Positions 34,763-43,417 of a stretch of 52,070 nucleotides of DNA are shown here, piece by piece (within the stretch, counting starts at the first letter, position 1; each line of letters starts with the position of its first letter). The notes under the pieces are model-generated. The model was not told where the DNA came from. It did not search any database and worked only from the letters and a program-made list of their open reading frames with translations. A program made the position numbers and the translations under genes. This stretch comes from an uncultured Lachnospiraceae bacterium. GTDB lineage: Bacteria > Bacillota > Clostridia > Lachnospirales > Lachnospiraceae. The DNA lies in the NCBI GenBank assembly GCA_902772635.1, contig CACYBK010000025.1, positions 1 to 52,070 of the forward strand, given 5' to 3'.

Positions 34763-37700
34763 CTACATCCCGGTCTCGATCGTGAGCTCACTTCCTTCTT
34801 TGCCCTTTTTGACCTTGATCTGCTGCGGGATATTCTCTATCAGTTCTTCTCTGTGGCTGATTACACCGACAAGTTTGTTTGAGCCTGACAGATTCAAAAG
34901 CGTCTCCATCGCGTTGTCGATAGACTTTCTGTCGAGAGTTCCAAAGCCCTCATCTATGAAAAGCGCATCCATCTGAACCCCGCCGATGTTGGTCGAAACG
35001 GTATCTGAAAGGCCAAGCGCGAGAGAAAGCGACGCTTTGAAGCTTTCTCCTCCGGACAGATTTCCAACAGGTCTCCGGTGACCGGTAAAGTTGTCAAGAA
35101 CCTCCAGATCAAGGAAGGTATTGCTCCTCCTTCCCAGAGAATCCTCCTTTCGATACAGTTCAAACTGGCCCTCGCTCATCGGAACAAGTCTTCTGTTTGC
35201 AGCAGCAATAATGCTGTCAAAGCCTGCTGCCTGAATATACTGTTCCAGTGTGATCCTGCCCGTTCCGGTATCACCCTTGACAAGCTTGTAAAGTCTTTGG
35301 AATACCGAGTAAAGAGCCCCGTCCTTCTCGTAACCCGCCTTTTGATCCGATATATTCCTGATGATCTCAGAGTTCTTTTCCAGCCGGTTCTTTATCAAGT
35401 TTTGCCGGTTTCGGATCGAAGTTATTTCCTTCTCCCCAAGAGCAACCCTTTCGCTCAGTTCAGAAATATCGACCGGCTTTTTCCCTTTGGCATCCTCCCT
35501 CGCAGTCACCAACTGATCATCTGTTGACTTGACAGCCTCGTGATATTCTCTGATCTCGTTCTGACCGCTCACAATTATCTCTTCGTCAACAACAAAACCA
35601 AGAAACTCCTGCTCATCCGAAAAATTATTGCTTTCCAGAAGATCAAAGAACCCTTCCTTGAGCTCTGCCTCCTGCGTCTGCATTTTTTTGAGACCTGATG
35701 TCTGCTCTTCCAGTCTGGCTTTCAGAGATGCTTCAGTCCTTGCGGCGTCATCCTTTGCTTTTGCTGCCGAATTGATAGAGTTCTCGATCTCCTTTATTTT
35801 TCTCGCCGCAAGATTTCCGGCTTCAGCGGCCTCTCTCCATGAATTGTACTGCAGGGATGAAAGTCCATCCCTCGTAGCTTCGGCAGCTGCAAGGTCTGAA
35901 GTGTTCCTTTGCCTGTTCTCAATATTTTCAGACTTCCTTTTGTTGAATTTTTCTGTTCGCTCTCCCTGCGCTGATCCGAGGCTTTTGTTTGCTTTATCAA
36001 GGGCTTTGACATAAGATTGCAGCTTTTCTTCTTCTTTTTGTCCTGCTTCGAGCATTCTGTAAAGATCGTTTTTTTCTCTCATTATCCGGTCGATCAATTC
36101 CTGTAACTCTGTTCTGCCTACCTCAGCCGGATCTGCACCATAAATATCGTCTGTAAGGCAGCCAAAAATGTCAATCTCCAAGGATTCTCCATATGTCATA
36201 AATGTCGCTTTTGAGCTTTCAGCATCGGAAACTGCCTTTTCCTTTTTTTCTCTTTCTGCTTCTTCAATTTCCTTTAATTCATCAAGCTCTGCTTCTGTAA
36301 CTGATTCATCCGGAAGTTTTGCGGGCGAAGGGTGGGTTTTTGAACCGCATACGGGACAGGCTTCGCCTTCTTTAAGAAGCTCTGCCAATATGCCGGCACG
36401 GCAGCCGTCCAGAATTCTTTCCGCCTCCATTCTCTGTTTCTGGGCTTCTTCATACACTCTTACAGCAGAAGCAGCCTTGTTTCTGCTGCTTTCAAAAGCC
36501 TTTTTATATCTGTAATACTCCGGGATATCATCATCAATAACATTATTGACTTTGTCTATCAGAGTTCTGAGGGAAGCTATTTGGGCATGCTTTTTTTCAA
36601 GCTCGACCGGCTTGTCTTTTAGTTCGTTTATCGTCTTTTTGAGGTTATCGATCTCCTCATTCAGCTTCTTTTCTTCGTCCGAAAGATTTCTCTCTTCATC
36701 CGCTATCGCTTTCGCAGCTTTTTTCAGTTCTTCGATCTTTGAAATAATATTCTCCCGCTCGAAATACTTCTTTTCATCCTTTTTGATCTCTTCAACCCTG
36801 ACAGTCAGGTCTTCCTTTTCTTTTTCTCTTTTTTTGCTTTCATCAAAAAGAACACAGGCTTTCCTTAAAGCCTCCTCTGAAGCAGTAAGTCCTCTTTTCG
36901 TCCTTTGCATTTCTGTCTCAGCAGCACTTATCACTCTCCCCTGCTTCTTCCAATTGTCATATGCGCTCTTTACCTTGTTTACAGCAAGGACCTGCTTTTC
37001 AAGTATCTTTTCCTTTTTCCCGATCTCAGGCTTTTGTGCATCAAGTTCTGACTTCTTTGCTTCAAGATTCTTGAGACGCTCAAGAAAATTGTTGTTGGTC
37101 TTTGCCAGATTAAGTTCCTTCTGAAGTTCCTTCTCTGCATTTTCTTTGTCTTTCAGTTTTTGGTCTTCTTCATTTAAAAGTTCTCTGTCCTCTTCCGAAA
37201 GCACTGCCATCAGGTCAAGCATCTCTGAAATATTCCATGCGCTTTGCGAACGGTCTGCGCGGTTTTTCAATTCCTCAAGCTCATCAAAATGTACACTTCC
37301 TTCATCTGCCTTCGCACCATTGAAAAACAAAATGATACTCTTCCCGGCATCCTTGAATCTGCCAAAAGCAGCATCCATGCGTTCCTTCAGCTTGTACTCA
37401 ATATTTTTGTATCCGTCCGTCATAAAGATGGTCCGCAAAATTGCAGTCCGTTCATCTGTTTTTGCATTCAAAAGATCCCAGAATTCACCCTGGGCGATCA
37501 TTGCGATCTGCTTGAACTGATCGACGTTTATGTGAAGCAGTTGCTCGATCGCTGTTGAAACCTCCCTTATGCCTTCAACGGGCGGCTCATCCTCACGGTA
37601 AAGGATCGCTTTTTCTTTTACTTCTATGGTTCCCTCTCCACGAAGCTTCCTGCGCTCATACTGCGGCGATCTATACACATGATAGTCCTTCCCCTGATGG

Positions 37701-37951
37701 GAAAAATAGAAATCAACAAAGCTTTCAGCACTCTCTTTTGCATACTCGCTTCTGAAGCATTTCGTATCACGCCTGTCACTGCTCGCCCTGCCATAGCAGG
37801 CAAAACATATGGCATCAAACAATGTTGTCTTTCCTGATCCGGTATCTCCCGAAATAAGGAAAAGCCCCTTCTCTTCAAATATCGAAAAATCAATCTCAAC
37901 TTTGTCCGCATAGGGTCCAAATGCGCTCAATATCAACTTTTCAGGCTTCAT
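34763..37951 (-). CDS. sbcC: Exonuclease SbcCD, ATPase subunit SbcC
   Basis: A 1062-aa SMC-like ATPase: Walker A GDTGSGKTTLFDAI (about 37), long coiled-coil arms, zinc hook CPVCGS (about 534), ABC signature LSGGESFKASLSLALGLS (about 963) and Walker B ALFIDEGFGTLD (about 998). With SbcD it opens and cuts hairpins and cleaves DNA ends. The length is usual for the family. I chose ATG 37951, whose reading overlaps the last 11 bases of sbcD; the longer frame to 37978 adds residues absent from the family. Confidence 0.95.
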   Translation of the reverse strand: MKPEKLILSAFGPYADKVEIDFSIFEEKGLFLISGDTGSGKTTLFDAICFACYGRASSDRRDTKCFRSEYAKESAESFVDFYFSHQGKDYHVYRSPQYERRKLRGEGTIEVKEKAILYREDEPPVEGIREVSTAIEQLLHINVDQFKQIAMIAQGEFWDLLNAKTDERTAILRTIFMTDGYKNIEYKLKERMDAAFGRFKDAGKSIILFFNGAKADEGSVHFDELEELKNRADRSQSAWNISEMLDLMAVLSEEDRELLNEEDQKLKDKENAEKELQKELNLAKTNNNFLERLKNLEAKKSELDAQKPEIGKKEKILEKQVLAVNKVKSAYDNWKKQGRVISAAETEMQRTKRGLTASEEALRKACVLFDESKKREKEKEDLTVRVEEIKKDEKKYFERENIISKIEELKKAAKAIADEERNLSDEEKKLNEEIDNLKKTINELKDKPVELEKKHAQIASLRTLIDKVNNVIDDDIPEYYRYKKAFESSRNKAASAVRVYEEAQKQRMEAERILDGCRAGILAELLKEGEACPVCGSKTHPSPAKLPDESVTEAELDELKEIEEAEREKKEKAVSDAESSKATFMTYGESLEIDIFGCLTDDIYGADPAEVGRTELQELIDRIMREKNDLYRMLEAGQKEEEKLQSYVKALDKANKSLGSAQGERTEKFNKRKSENIENRQRNTSDLAAAEATRDGLSSLQYNSWREAAEAGNLAARKIKEIENSINSAAKAKDDAARTEASLKARLEEQTSGLKKMQTQEAELKEGFFDLLESNNFSDEQEFLGFVVDEEIIVSGQNEIREYHEAVKSTDDQLVTAREDAKGKKPVDISELSERVALGEKEITSIRNRQNLIKNRLEKNSEIIRNISDQKAGYEKDGALYSVFQRLYKLVKGDTGTGRITLEQYIQAAGFDSIIAAANRRLVPMSEGQFELYRKEDSLGRRSNTFLDLEVLDNFTGHRRPVGNLSGGESFKASLSLALGLSDTVSTNIGGVQMDALFIDEGFGTLDRKSIDNAMETLLNLSGSNKLVGVISHREELIENIPQQIKVKKGKEGSELTIETGM

Positions 37952-39092
37952 CCAAAACACCTGCCTCCCGTGCGGCATCCATCATGATAGACAGTTCTTC
38001 ATCACTGATATCGCATTTATAAACCATTTGGTAGAATTCAGAAATGAGTTCATCAAAAGACTTGTTTTCGCCAATCCGTGTAATATCAACACGCTCAAGT
38101 TCTCTGGTGTGGTCATTATCGTAATCTATCCGGACAGTGTTGGGATACACCTGTTGAAATATCCCCATTGCATCACTTATGACATCTTCATCGGTAAGTG
38201 TCACATAAACAAAATCTTCAGGGGATCTGATATTCTCCTTGTCAAGGAGCTGCTCCATCCTCCCTTTGATATGCCGCATGTCCCGCTTCGGCTCGAGAGG
38301 GATCAGTTCCACGGAAACATTTCCGTCTTCTATTGATATCAAGGGCATCGATTTGTCATTGTTGATTTCACTCAAAGAATATTTAAGAGGAGAACCGCAG
38401 TAGCGGAGAGTCTCTCTGCCGAGCTGCTGCGGGGCGTGAATGTGCCCCAGCGCAACATAATCAAATCGCTCAAAGCATGATGCTCCGATCTGCTCAACCA
38501 ATCCGACATTCAAAACTCCGGCACTTTCAGATCCCGAAAAGATCGTCTCTTTGCCTTTCCCTGCCACGAACTGATGCGCTGCAAGGATGTTGGTTTCAGC
38601 CTCATTGATATCAGCGTTATCTATGATCGTCCTGACAGCATCTTCATAAGTCTCTATCTCTGCATCGGGATAAAAATGCCTGACCTGTGAAGCCTTTACA
38701 AACGGAAGAAGATATATGTTTATGGTCTTGTCTTTGTCTTTTAACTCTTTTTTGAACAGCTTCCCGTCAAACTTTGAAGAGATATAGATCTCATTTGTCT
38801 CGAATAATGAGCTTCCGAAATTCAAGCGTTCATCCGAGTCGTGATTGCCGCTTATAACGAATGTCTTGATATGTCTTGATGCCAATTCACGCAGAAAATG
38901 ATCGAACAATCCCACTGCTTCCTCGCTTGGAACGGCACGATCATATACATCTCCTGCAATAATGACAGCCTCAACCTCTCTTTGATCTGCAACACTGATG
39001 ATCTGATCCAATATGAATCTCTGATCATCGATCAGGCTGAAATCAAAAAGCGATCTGCCTATATGTAGATCGCCTATATGCAAAAGCTTCAT
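37941..39092 (-). CDS. sbcD: Exonuclease SbcCD, nuclease subunit SbcD
   Basis: A 383-aa metallophosphoesterase with the Mre11/SbcD motifs in order: IGDLHIG, IAGDVYDR, ISGNHDS, AAHQFV and LGHIHAPQ. It cuts DNA as partner of SbcC, whose start overlaps its end. AAGGAG lies upstream of the ATG, and an extended -10 promoter is at 39170-39185. A palindromic B repeat sits in its leader; SbcCD attacks hairpins in DNA, which makes the coincidence notable. Confidence 0.95.
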   Translation of the reverse strand: MKLLHIGDLHIGRSLFDFSLIDDQRFILDQIISVADQREVEAVIIAGDVYDRAVPSEEAVGLFDHFLRELASRHIKTFVISGNHDSDERLNFGSSLFETNEIYISSKFDGKLFKKELKDKDKTINIYLLPFVKASQVRHFYPDAEIETYEDAVRTIIDNADINEAETNILAAHQFVAGKGKETIFSGSESAGVLNVGLVEQIGASCFERFDYVALGHIHAPQQLGRETLRYCGSPLKYSLSEINNDKSMPLISIEDGNVSVELIPLEPKRDMRHIKGRMEQLLDKENIRSPEDFVYVTLTDEDVISDAMGIFQQVYPNTVRIDYDNDHTRELERVDITRIGENKSFDELISEFYQMVYKCDISDEELSIMMDAAREAGVLDEA

Positions 39093-39128
39093 ATTACTGA
39101 TCTTCTCCTTTACAAGCCTCCCAAGATC

Positions 39129-39155
39129 GGGACAAGGGGACGTTTTTCTTGTCCC
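39129..39155 (+). repeat. Subfamily B repeat, single copy
   Basis: Arms GGGACAAG and CTTGTCCC around GGGACGTTTTT. It lies between divergent genes sbcD and the M16 peptidase. As RNA it would fold into an 11-pair hairpin with a CGU loop. Confidence 0.92.
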
Positions 39156-39169
39156 AAAAACCCTTTAAT

Positions 39170-39185
39170 GTTACAATTTTAGCAC
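39170..39185 (-). promoter_or_regulatory. Extended -10 promoter of sbcDC
   Basis: On the minus strand TGC-TAAAAT followed by TGTAAC; TATCAA lies 17 bases upstream as a weak -35. The block is shared with the chemoreceptor promoter at 34696. Confidence 0.5.
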
Positions 39186-39228
39186 TTATTTCACGTGATT
39201 GATACTTTGGCCTTTAAAGGAAAGGATT

Positions 39229-42200
39229 ATGAAAGCAAAAAGAATAATTGCAATAGCGCTCACTTTAAGCCTGACGACAGCTCTTTTGGGCTGTTCGGCA
39301 GTCCCCGGAGGCGGAGGAAAAGGTTCCTATCAGCTGCCTGATGTCGGCAGGATCGTTCATGGGTTTCAGGTGACCGCACGGGGCGGCATCGACAGCCTGA
39401 ATGCCGAGACAGCTTCTTTTGTTCATGAAAAAAGCGGACTGAATCTGTTTCTCATTGAAAATGAGGATCCGGAGCTTACGTTCCAGATCTGCTACCGTAC
39501 ACCTCAGCAGGACGGAACGGATATTCCCCATATCTTTGAGCACAGCATTATAGCTTCTTCCGAAAAATATCCCTCAACAAACATCTTTTTTGACATGAAA
39601 AGCAAAAGCTATCATTCCTTCCTGAATGCCCAGACCTATCCGTCTTTTACACGCTATCCTCTTTCAAGCACGAGCGAGGAGCAGTTTATAAAGATGATGG
39701 ATGTCTATATGAGCTGCATGGAGGCTCCCGATGTATTAAAGAATGAAAAGTTCTTTCAGCGGGAAGCATTAAGGCTTCAGCTTTATGACAAGAACGACCC
39801 CATAGAGTTGACAGGCACCGTCTTCTCTGAGGATCTGGGGCTGATGATGGACACTGAAAGCGCGGTATTAAAGGGTATTGGCGATACATTATATCCCGGA
39901 ACCATTGTTGCAAACCTTCCCGGTGTTCTCTGGGACAATTACAAGGACTTAAAGTACGAAAATCTGAAGAAAACCTACGACGAATATTATTCCTATGACA
40001 ATGCCCTGATCGTCCTTTATGGAAAGCTGGACTATGAGAAGGTTCTCTCGTTCCTGGATGAGAAATACCTTGGAGATGAAAAGATAGAAGGGAAGAATGC
40101 ACTCCCGGAATATGACCTTACCCCCGTGGAGGGCTTTCACAAGAAGCAGGTCAATATTCCGGCTTATGAAAACAGCGCTGTCAAAGACCATTCCAGTATA
40201 GTTTATGCAGTTGATCTGAGCGAATATTCCGATGAAGAGATCATCGCCCTTAAATATTGGGCCGATTTTATGAGCATGGACAGTTCTCCCTTCAAGGAAA
40301 AACTCAAGGAAGCCGGTATATATCAAAAGAGCAAACTGGTCGTTGAAGCATTCGCCGGTCTTGAGAGATCGATCCTCTATTTTGAGCTTGATGACGCAAA
40401 TCCCGAAGATGCTGACGCTTTCTATGAAGTGATAAAAAAGAGTCTGGATGAAGTCGCTGAAAACGGCTTTTCAGACAGTCTGACAGACAGCACTATCCAC
40501 CAGTTGAAGCTTAAAGAAGCCCTTCAACTTAACAATACCCAGATAGGCGTGACTGATACGGTCGAACTGATAGGATATTTCATGCAGACAGGAAAGACCG
40601 ATTATTTTGAAAAGAAACAGACCGTACGGGATATGGTTTATTCCGGAAAAAGCCAGGAGATTGCAAAACAGCTTGCCGAAAGGCTCGGCAGCCCGAAGGC
40701 CTCCTGTCTCATCACGACAATTCCAAAGCCCGGACTGGCGGAAGAAAAGGCCGGTGAGCGTGAAAAATACCTTGCCGACATGAAGGCGGGTATGTCAGAG
40801 GCTGAACTCGACAAGCTGATCGAAGAGACACGCGCTTTTGACGAATGGAATGAAAATGCAGTACACAACAGCGATTTCCTGATCGATCCAAAAGAACTGC
40901 CGTCTCCTGAGCATCTTCCTTCTGTACGGTCATCTGAATTCGGAGGCATACGCTTTTTGTCCGCTCCCGCCAATATCAACGGAGCCGGCGGGTATGAACT
41001 GCGGTTTGACACAAGCTCTCTTGACGAGGATGAGCTGTATGATCTCAAATTCTACGCCCTTTGCCTTTTTGAACTTAATACAAAGAAGCATACTCATACC
41101 GAGATCAATGACCTTCTGCAGAAATACCTAAGCGGCCGTACCACAGAATTTGATCTACCCGGAGAGGAGGGTATGGAAGATCACAGGCCGATGTTCAGGC
41201 TTCAGTGGAATTCCATGACGGAGGATCTTGAAACCTCCATGAACCTTCTCCTTGAGATCCTGAGGGAGCTGGATTTTGAAGATGTGGATTCACTGCTCGG
41301 GGTCATCGGGAAATATAAGGAAAGCTATAACCCTGCCACCAAAGATCCCTACGCAACCGCCAGCAACCTTGCTTTTTCCTACATGGATGACGATCACGCT
41401 TACAAGTCATATATGAGCGGTCCGGGCTTTTATGCTTACCTTAATGACCTCGAAAGAAAGCTTTCGAATGAAAAAGACTACGGGAAAGAGTTTGCTGAAA
41501 AAATGCAGGAATTGTCAGAAAAGATAATCGGAAAAAAGAATCTGATATTTGCCGTAACCGCTGAGGAGAGCGAGATCCAGTCTCTTAACAAAACTGCTTT
41601 TTCCGTACTGAAGACACTTCCGGAAAATGAGGTCAACGCGGAGGTTCACTATGATATAACACCGAAGGACGCAAAAAATGTCGGCGTTTACATGGACGTT
41701 CCCAGTCAGTTTGCGGCAATCCGTTATTCCTTCGGTGAAGAAATGAAGGGGAGGTATTATCCTTTTCTCGTTGCCCTTAGCGATACCCATGTCGTGCCGT
41801 ATTTCCGGTTCCAAAACGGGGCATATTCGGCAGCCTTCAGCACGAACGCTATTACAAACAGGGGGCTTTGCTATACCTATCGTGACCCCAATGTTTCAAA
41901 GACAATAGATGCGCTGAACGGTCTCTCATCTGCCCTTTCAGATCTTTCGCTTTCGCAGGATGATCTGAATGGCTATATCGTAAATACCTACGGGCAGCCG
42001 ACAAGCCCGCAGGGCTCTCTGTCCAAGGGTTTCTCAGCCATACAATATGCGATTGAAGGAAGAGATCTGGAAAAAAGCTATGAGCGGACAGCAGATATCC
42101 GAAATGCCACTCTCGAAGATCTGAATAATGCAGTTGATTGTCTCAGGGAAGCGGAACAAAGGACGCCGCTTATCATGACGGGCAATAAGCAGCTGATGGA

Positions 42201-42273
42201 AAAAGAGTCCTCTTCCTTCGACCTGATCCTCGATTACCAGAAGGAATCGGAGGACGCGAAAAAGGGGGATTAG
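39229..42273 (+). CDS. Lipoprotein M16C-type metallopeptidase (presequence protease-like)
   Basis: A signal peptide ends in the lipobox LLGC (Cys about 23), so the 1014-aa protein is tethered outside the cell. The inverse zinc motif HIFEH (about 101) is followed by the expected downstream Glu in VFSED (about 199). Family members degrade short peptides inside a closed clam-shell of four domains, and this length fits the fused one-chain type. I chose ATG 39229, with AAAGGAAAGG three bases upstream, over a frame opening at 39199. It is a single gene with a terminator at 42286. Confidence 0.93.
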   Translation: MKAKRIIAIALTLSLTTALLGCSAVPGGGGKGSYQLPDVGRIVHGFQVTARGGIDSLNAETASFVHEKSGLNLFLIENEDPELTFQICYRTPQQDGTDIPHIFEHSIIASSEKYPSTNIFFDMKSKSYHSFLNAQTYPSFTRYPLSSTSEEQFIKMMDVYMSCMEAPDVLKNEKFFQREALRLQLYDKNDPIELTGTVFSEDLGLMMDTESAVLKGIGDTLYPGTIVANLPGVLWDNYKDLKYENLKKTYDEYYSYDNALIVLYGKLDYEKVLSFLDEKYLGDEKIEGKNALPEYDLTPVEGFHKKQVNIPAYENSAVKDHSSIVYAVDLSEYSDEEIIALKYWADFMSMDSSPFKEKLKEAGIYQKSKLVVEAFAGLERSILYFELDDANPEDADAFYEVIKKSLDEVAENGFSDSLTDSTIHQLKLKEALQLNNTQIGVTDTVELIGYFMQTGKTDYFEKKQTVRDMVYSGKSQEIAKQLAERLGSPKASCLITTIPKPGLAEEKAGEREKYLADMKAGMSEAELDKLIEETRAFDEWNENAVHNSDFLIDPKELPSPEHLPSVRSSEFGGIRFLSAPANINGAGGYELRFDTSSLDEDELYDLKFYALCLFELNTKKHTHTEINDLLQKYLSGRTTEFDLPGEEGMEDHRPMFRLQWNSMTEDLETSMNLLLEILRELDFEDVDSLLGVIGKYKESYNPATKDPYATASNLAFSYMDDDHAYKSYMSGPGFYAYLNDLERKLSNEKDYGKEFAEKMQELSEKIIGKKNLIFAVTAEESEIQSLNKTAFSVLKTLPENEVNAEVHYDITPKDAKNVGVYMDVPSQFAAIRYSFGEEMKGRYYPFLVALSDTHVVPYFRFQNGAYSAAFSTNAITNRGLCYTYRDPNVSKTIDALNGLSSALSDLSLSQDDLNGYIVNTYGQPTSPQGSLSKGFSAIQYAIEGRDLEKSYERTADIRNATLEDLNNAVDCLREAEQRTPLIMTGNKQLMEKESSSFDLILDYQKESEDAKKGD

Positions 42274-42285
42274 CTTTCGGGAAAG

Positions 42286-42318
42286 AAAAGCGCCTGCACG
42301 AAGCAGGCGCCTTTTTTA
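42286..42318. terminator. Bidirectional terminator between convergent genes
   Basis: GCGCCTGC (42290-42297) pairs with GCAGGCGC (42303-42310) over an ACGAA loop, followed by TTTTTT; the minus strand also has a short T-run. The hydrolase stop codon overlaps its edge. Confidence 0.9.
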
Positions 42319-43119
42319 TGAAACAAGATCCAAGATCGCTTCCACGGTTTTGTCTTCCTGTTCATCGCAGCTGATCAAAGCTTCACCGTCACCCCTTTGT
42401 AAACCGTAGCGGCCAAACTGTGAATGATTGGCTCCCTCTATGATCAGCTCCTTGGCGTTCATTGGCCAATCAGACTTGCTTTTTTCGTAAGGCGCTATTT
42501 CCAGTACACAGTCGTTGCTTCCGTAGATTGACAGATATTTCATACTGTCATCAAGCTTGCCTGTGGGATAAGAAGCAAGCATGATCACGCCTGTCAGGTC
42601 ATCCGGATGGGACAGTGCATAGCCTGCTGCCATTGTGCCTCCCAATGAATGACCGCCAATATAAAACTCATCATAATCATACGAGCTTATGATATCATCT
42701 GCTTTGTTCACTCCGAATACCGCCATTCGAAAAGGCATCTGTATCAGAAAACAATCCACACCCTTTTCTGCCAGCTTGTGCAAAACAGGCGCATATGCGG
42801 TTTCTTCAACCTTCCCCCCGGGATAAAAGATCAACGCTTTGTCCCTGCCTTCACCGTCAAAGAACCATGCTGTATCGGTCTTTGTAACAGTCACGTTTTC
42901 GGTGCTTTTCAGATATTTTAATGCATCCTCATCCGCACGGTAATATATCGAAAGATAGATCATTGCTAGTGCGAAAAATAGCACTACCGCGAGAATTATT
43001 ACTATTATTGCCCGAAAGACAGGCTTTGGTTTTTTCTTTCCGGTAAGAAGCCGTGTAATGATCTCGCTTACTGCTATACTTACAGCCAACGCAGCAAGCG
43101 TCAGAATTATATATTTCAT
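42316..43119 (-). CDS. Membrane-anchored alpha/beta hydrolase
   Basis: Two N-terminal membrane helices (about 3-20 and 38-60) precede an alpha/beta-hydrolase domain. The oxyanion region is FYPGGKVE, the nucleophile elbow GHSLGG (about 157), the acid probably the Asp in YGSNDCVL, and the base His in GANHSQFG. Substrate is unknown; an external ester or peptide is likely. There is only a weak ribosome site, and a B repeat pair lies 17 bases upstream. Confidence 0.85.
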   Translation of the reverse strand: MKYIILTLAALAVSIAVSEIITRLLTGKKKPKPVFRAIIVIILAVVLFFALAMIYLSIYYRADEDALKYLKSTENVTVTKTDTAWFFDGEGRDKALIFYPGGKVEETAYAPVLHKLAEKGVDCFLIQMPFRMAVFGVNKADDIISSYDYDEFYIGGHSLGGTMAAGYALSHPDDLTGVIMLASYPTGKLDDSMKYLSIYGSNDCVLEIAPYEKSKSDWPMNAKELIIEGANHSQFGRYGLQRGDGEALISCDEQEDKTVEAILDLVS

Positions 43120-43136
43120 TTATTCACCGTAATTTG

Positions 43137-43196
43137 CGGACAAGGGGACGTTTTCCTTGTCCGGATTTTGGGACAGGGGGACGTTTTTCTTGTCAG
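43137..43196 (+). repeat. Subfamily B repeat, tandem pair
   Basis: Copies 43137-43163 and 43170-43196 are separated by GATTTT, giving a 33-bp period. They lie in the divergent gap between the hydrolase and the PP2C gene. The rest of the gap (43197-43300) shows no gene or clear structure. Confidence 0.92.
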
Positions 43197-43300
43197 CCTT
43201 TGTCCGGTCAGCGACGCAGTTCATTATACCACAATGAAAACCATGTGCATGTTCAATCGGACATTCTATTGGAGCAGCAGGCATAGACGTTCGCAAGAAA

Positions 43301-43329
43301 TTGAAAACTGCGCCGTTTTGCTGTATATT
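43301..43329 (+). promoter_or_regulatory. Promoter of the PP2C-type phosphatase gene
   Basis: TTGAAA (43301-43306), a 17-base spacer and TATATT (43324-43329), about 90 bases before the start codon. Confidence 0.65.
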
Positions 43330-43417
43330 AGTCGGCGAAACAATTCTGTTTATGGTAAATCCAAAGTACAATATACATACGGGAAACCAAGCGGGAATCT
43401 TAGCAGGGAGATAAAGC

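Noticed and set aside
36546-37124. 192-codon Ser/Phe-rich plus-strand ORF
   Set aside because: Antisense of the Lys/Glu-rich SbcC coiled coil; the composition is the expected complement.
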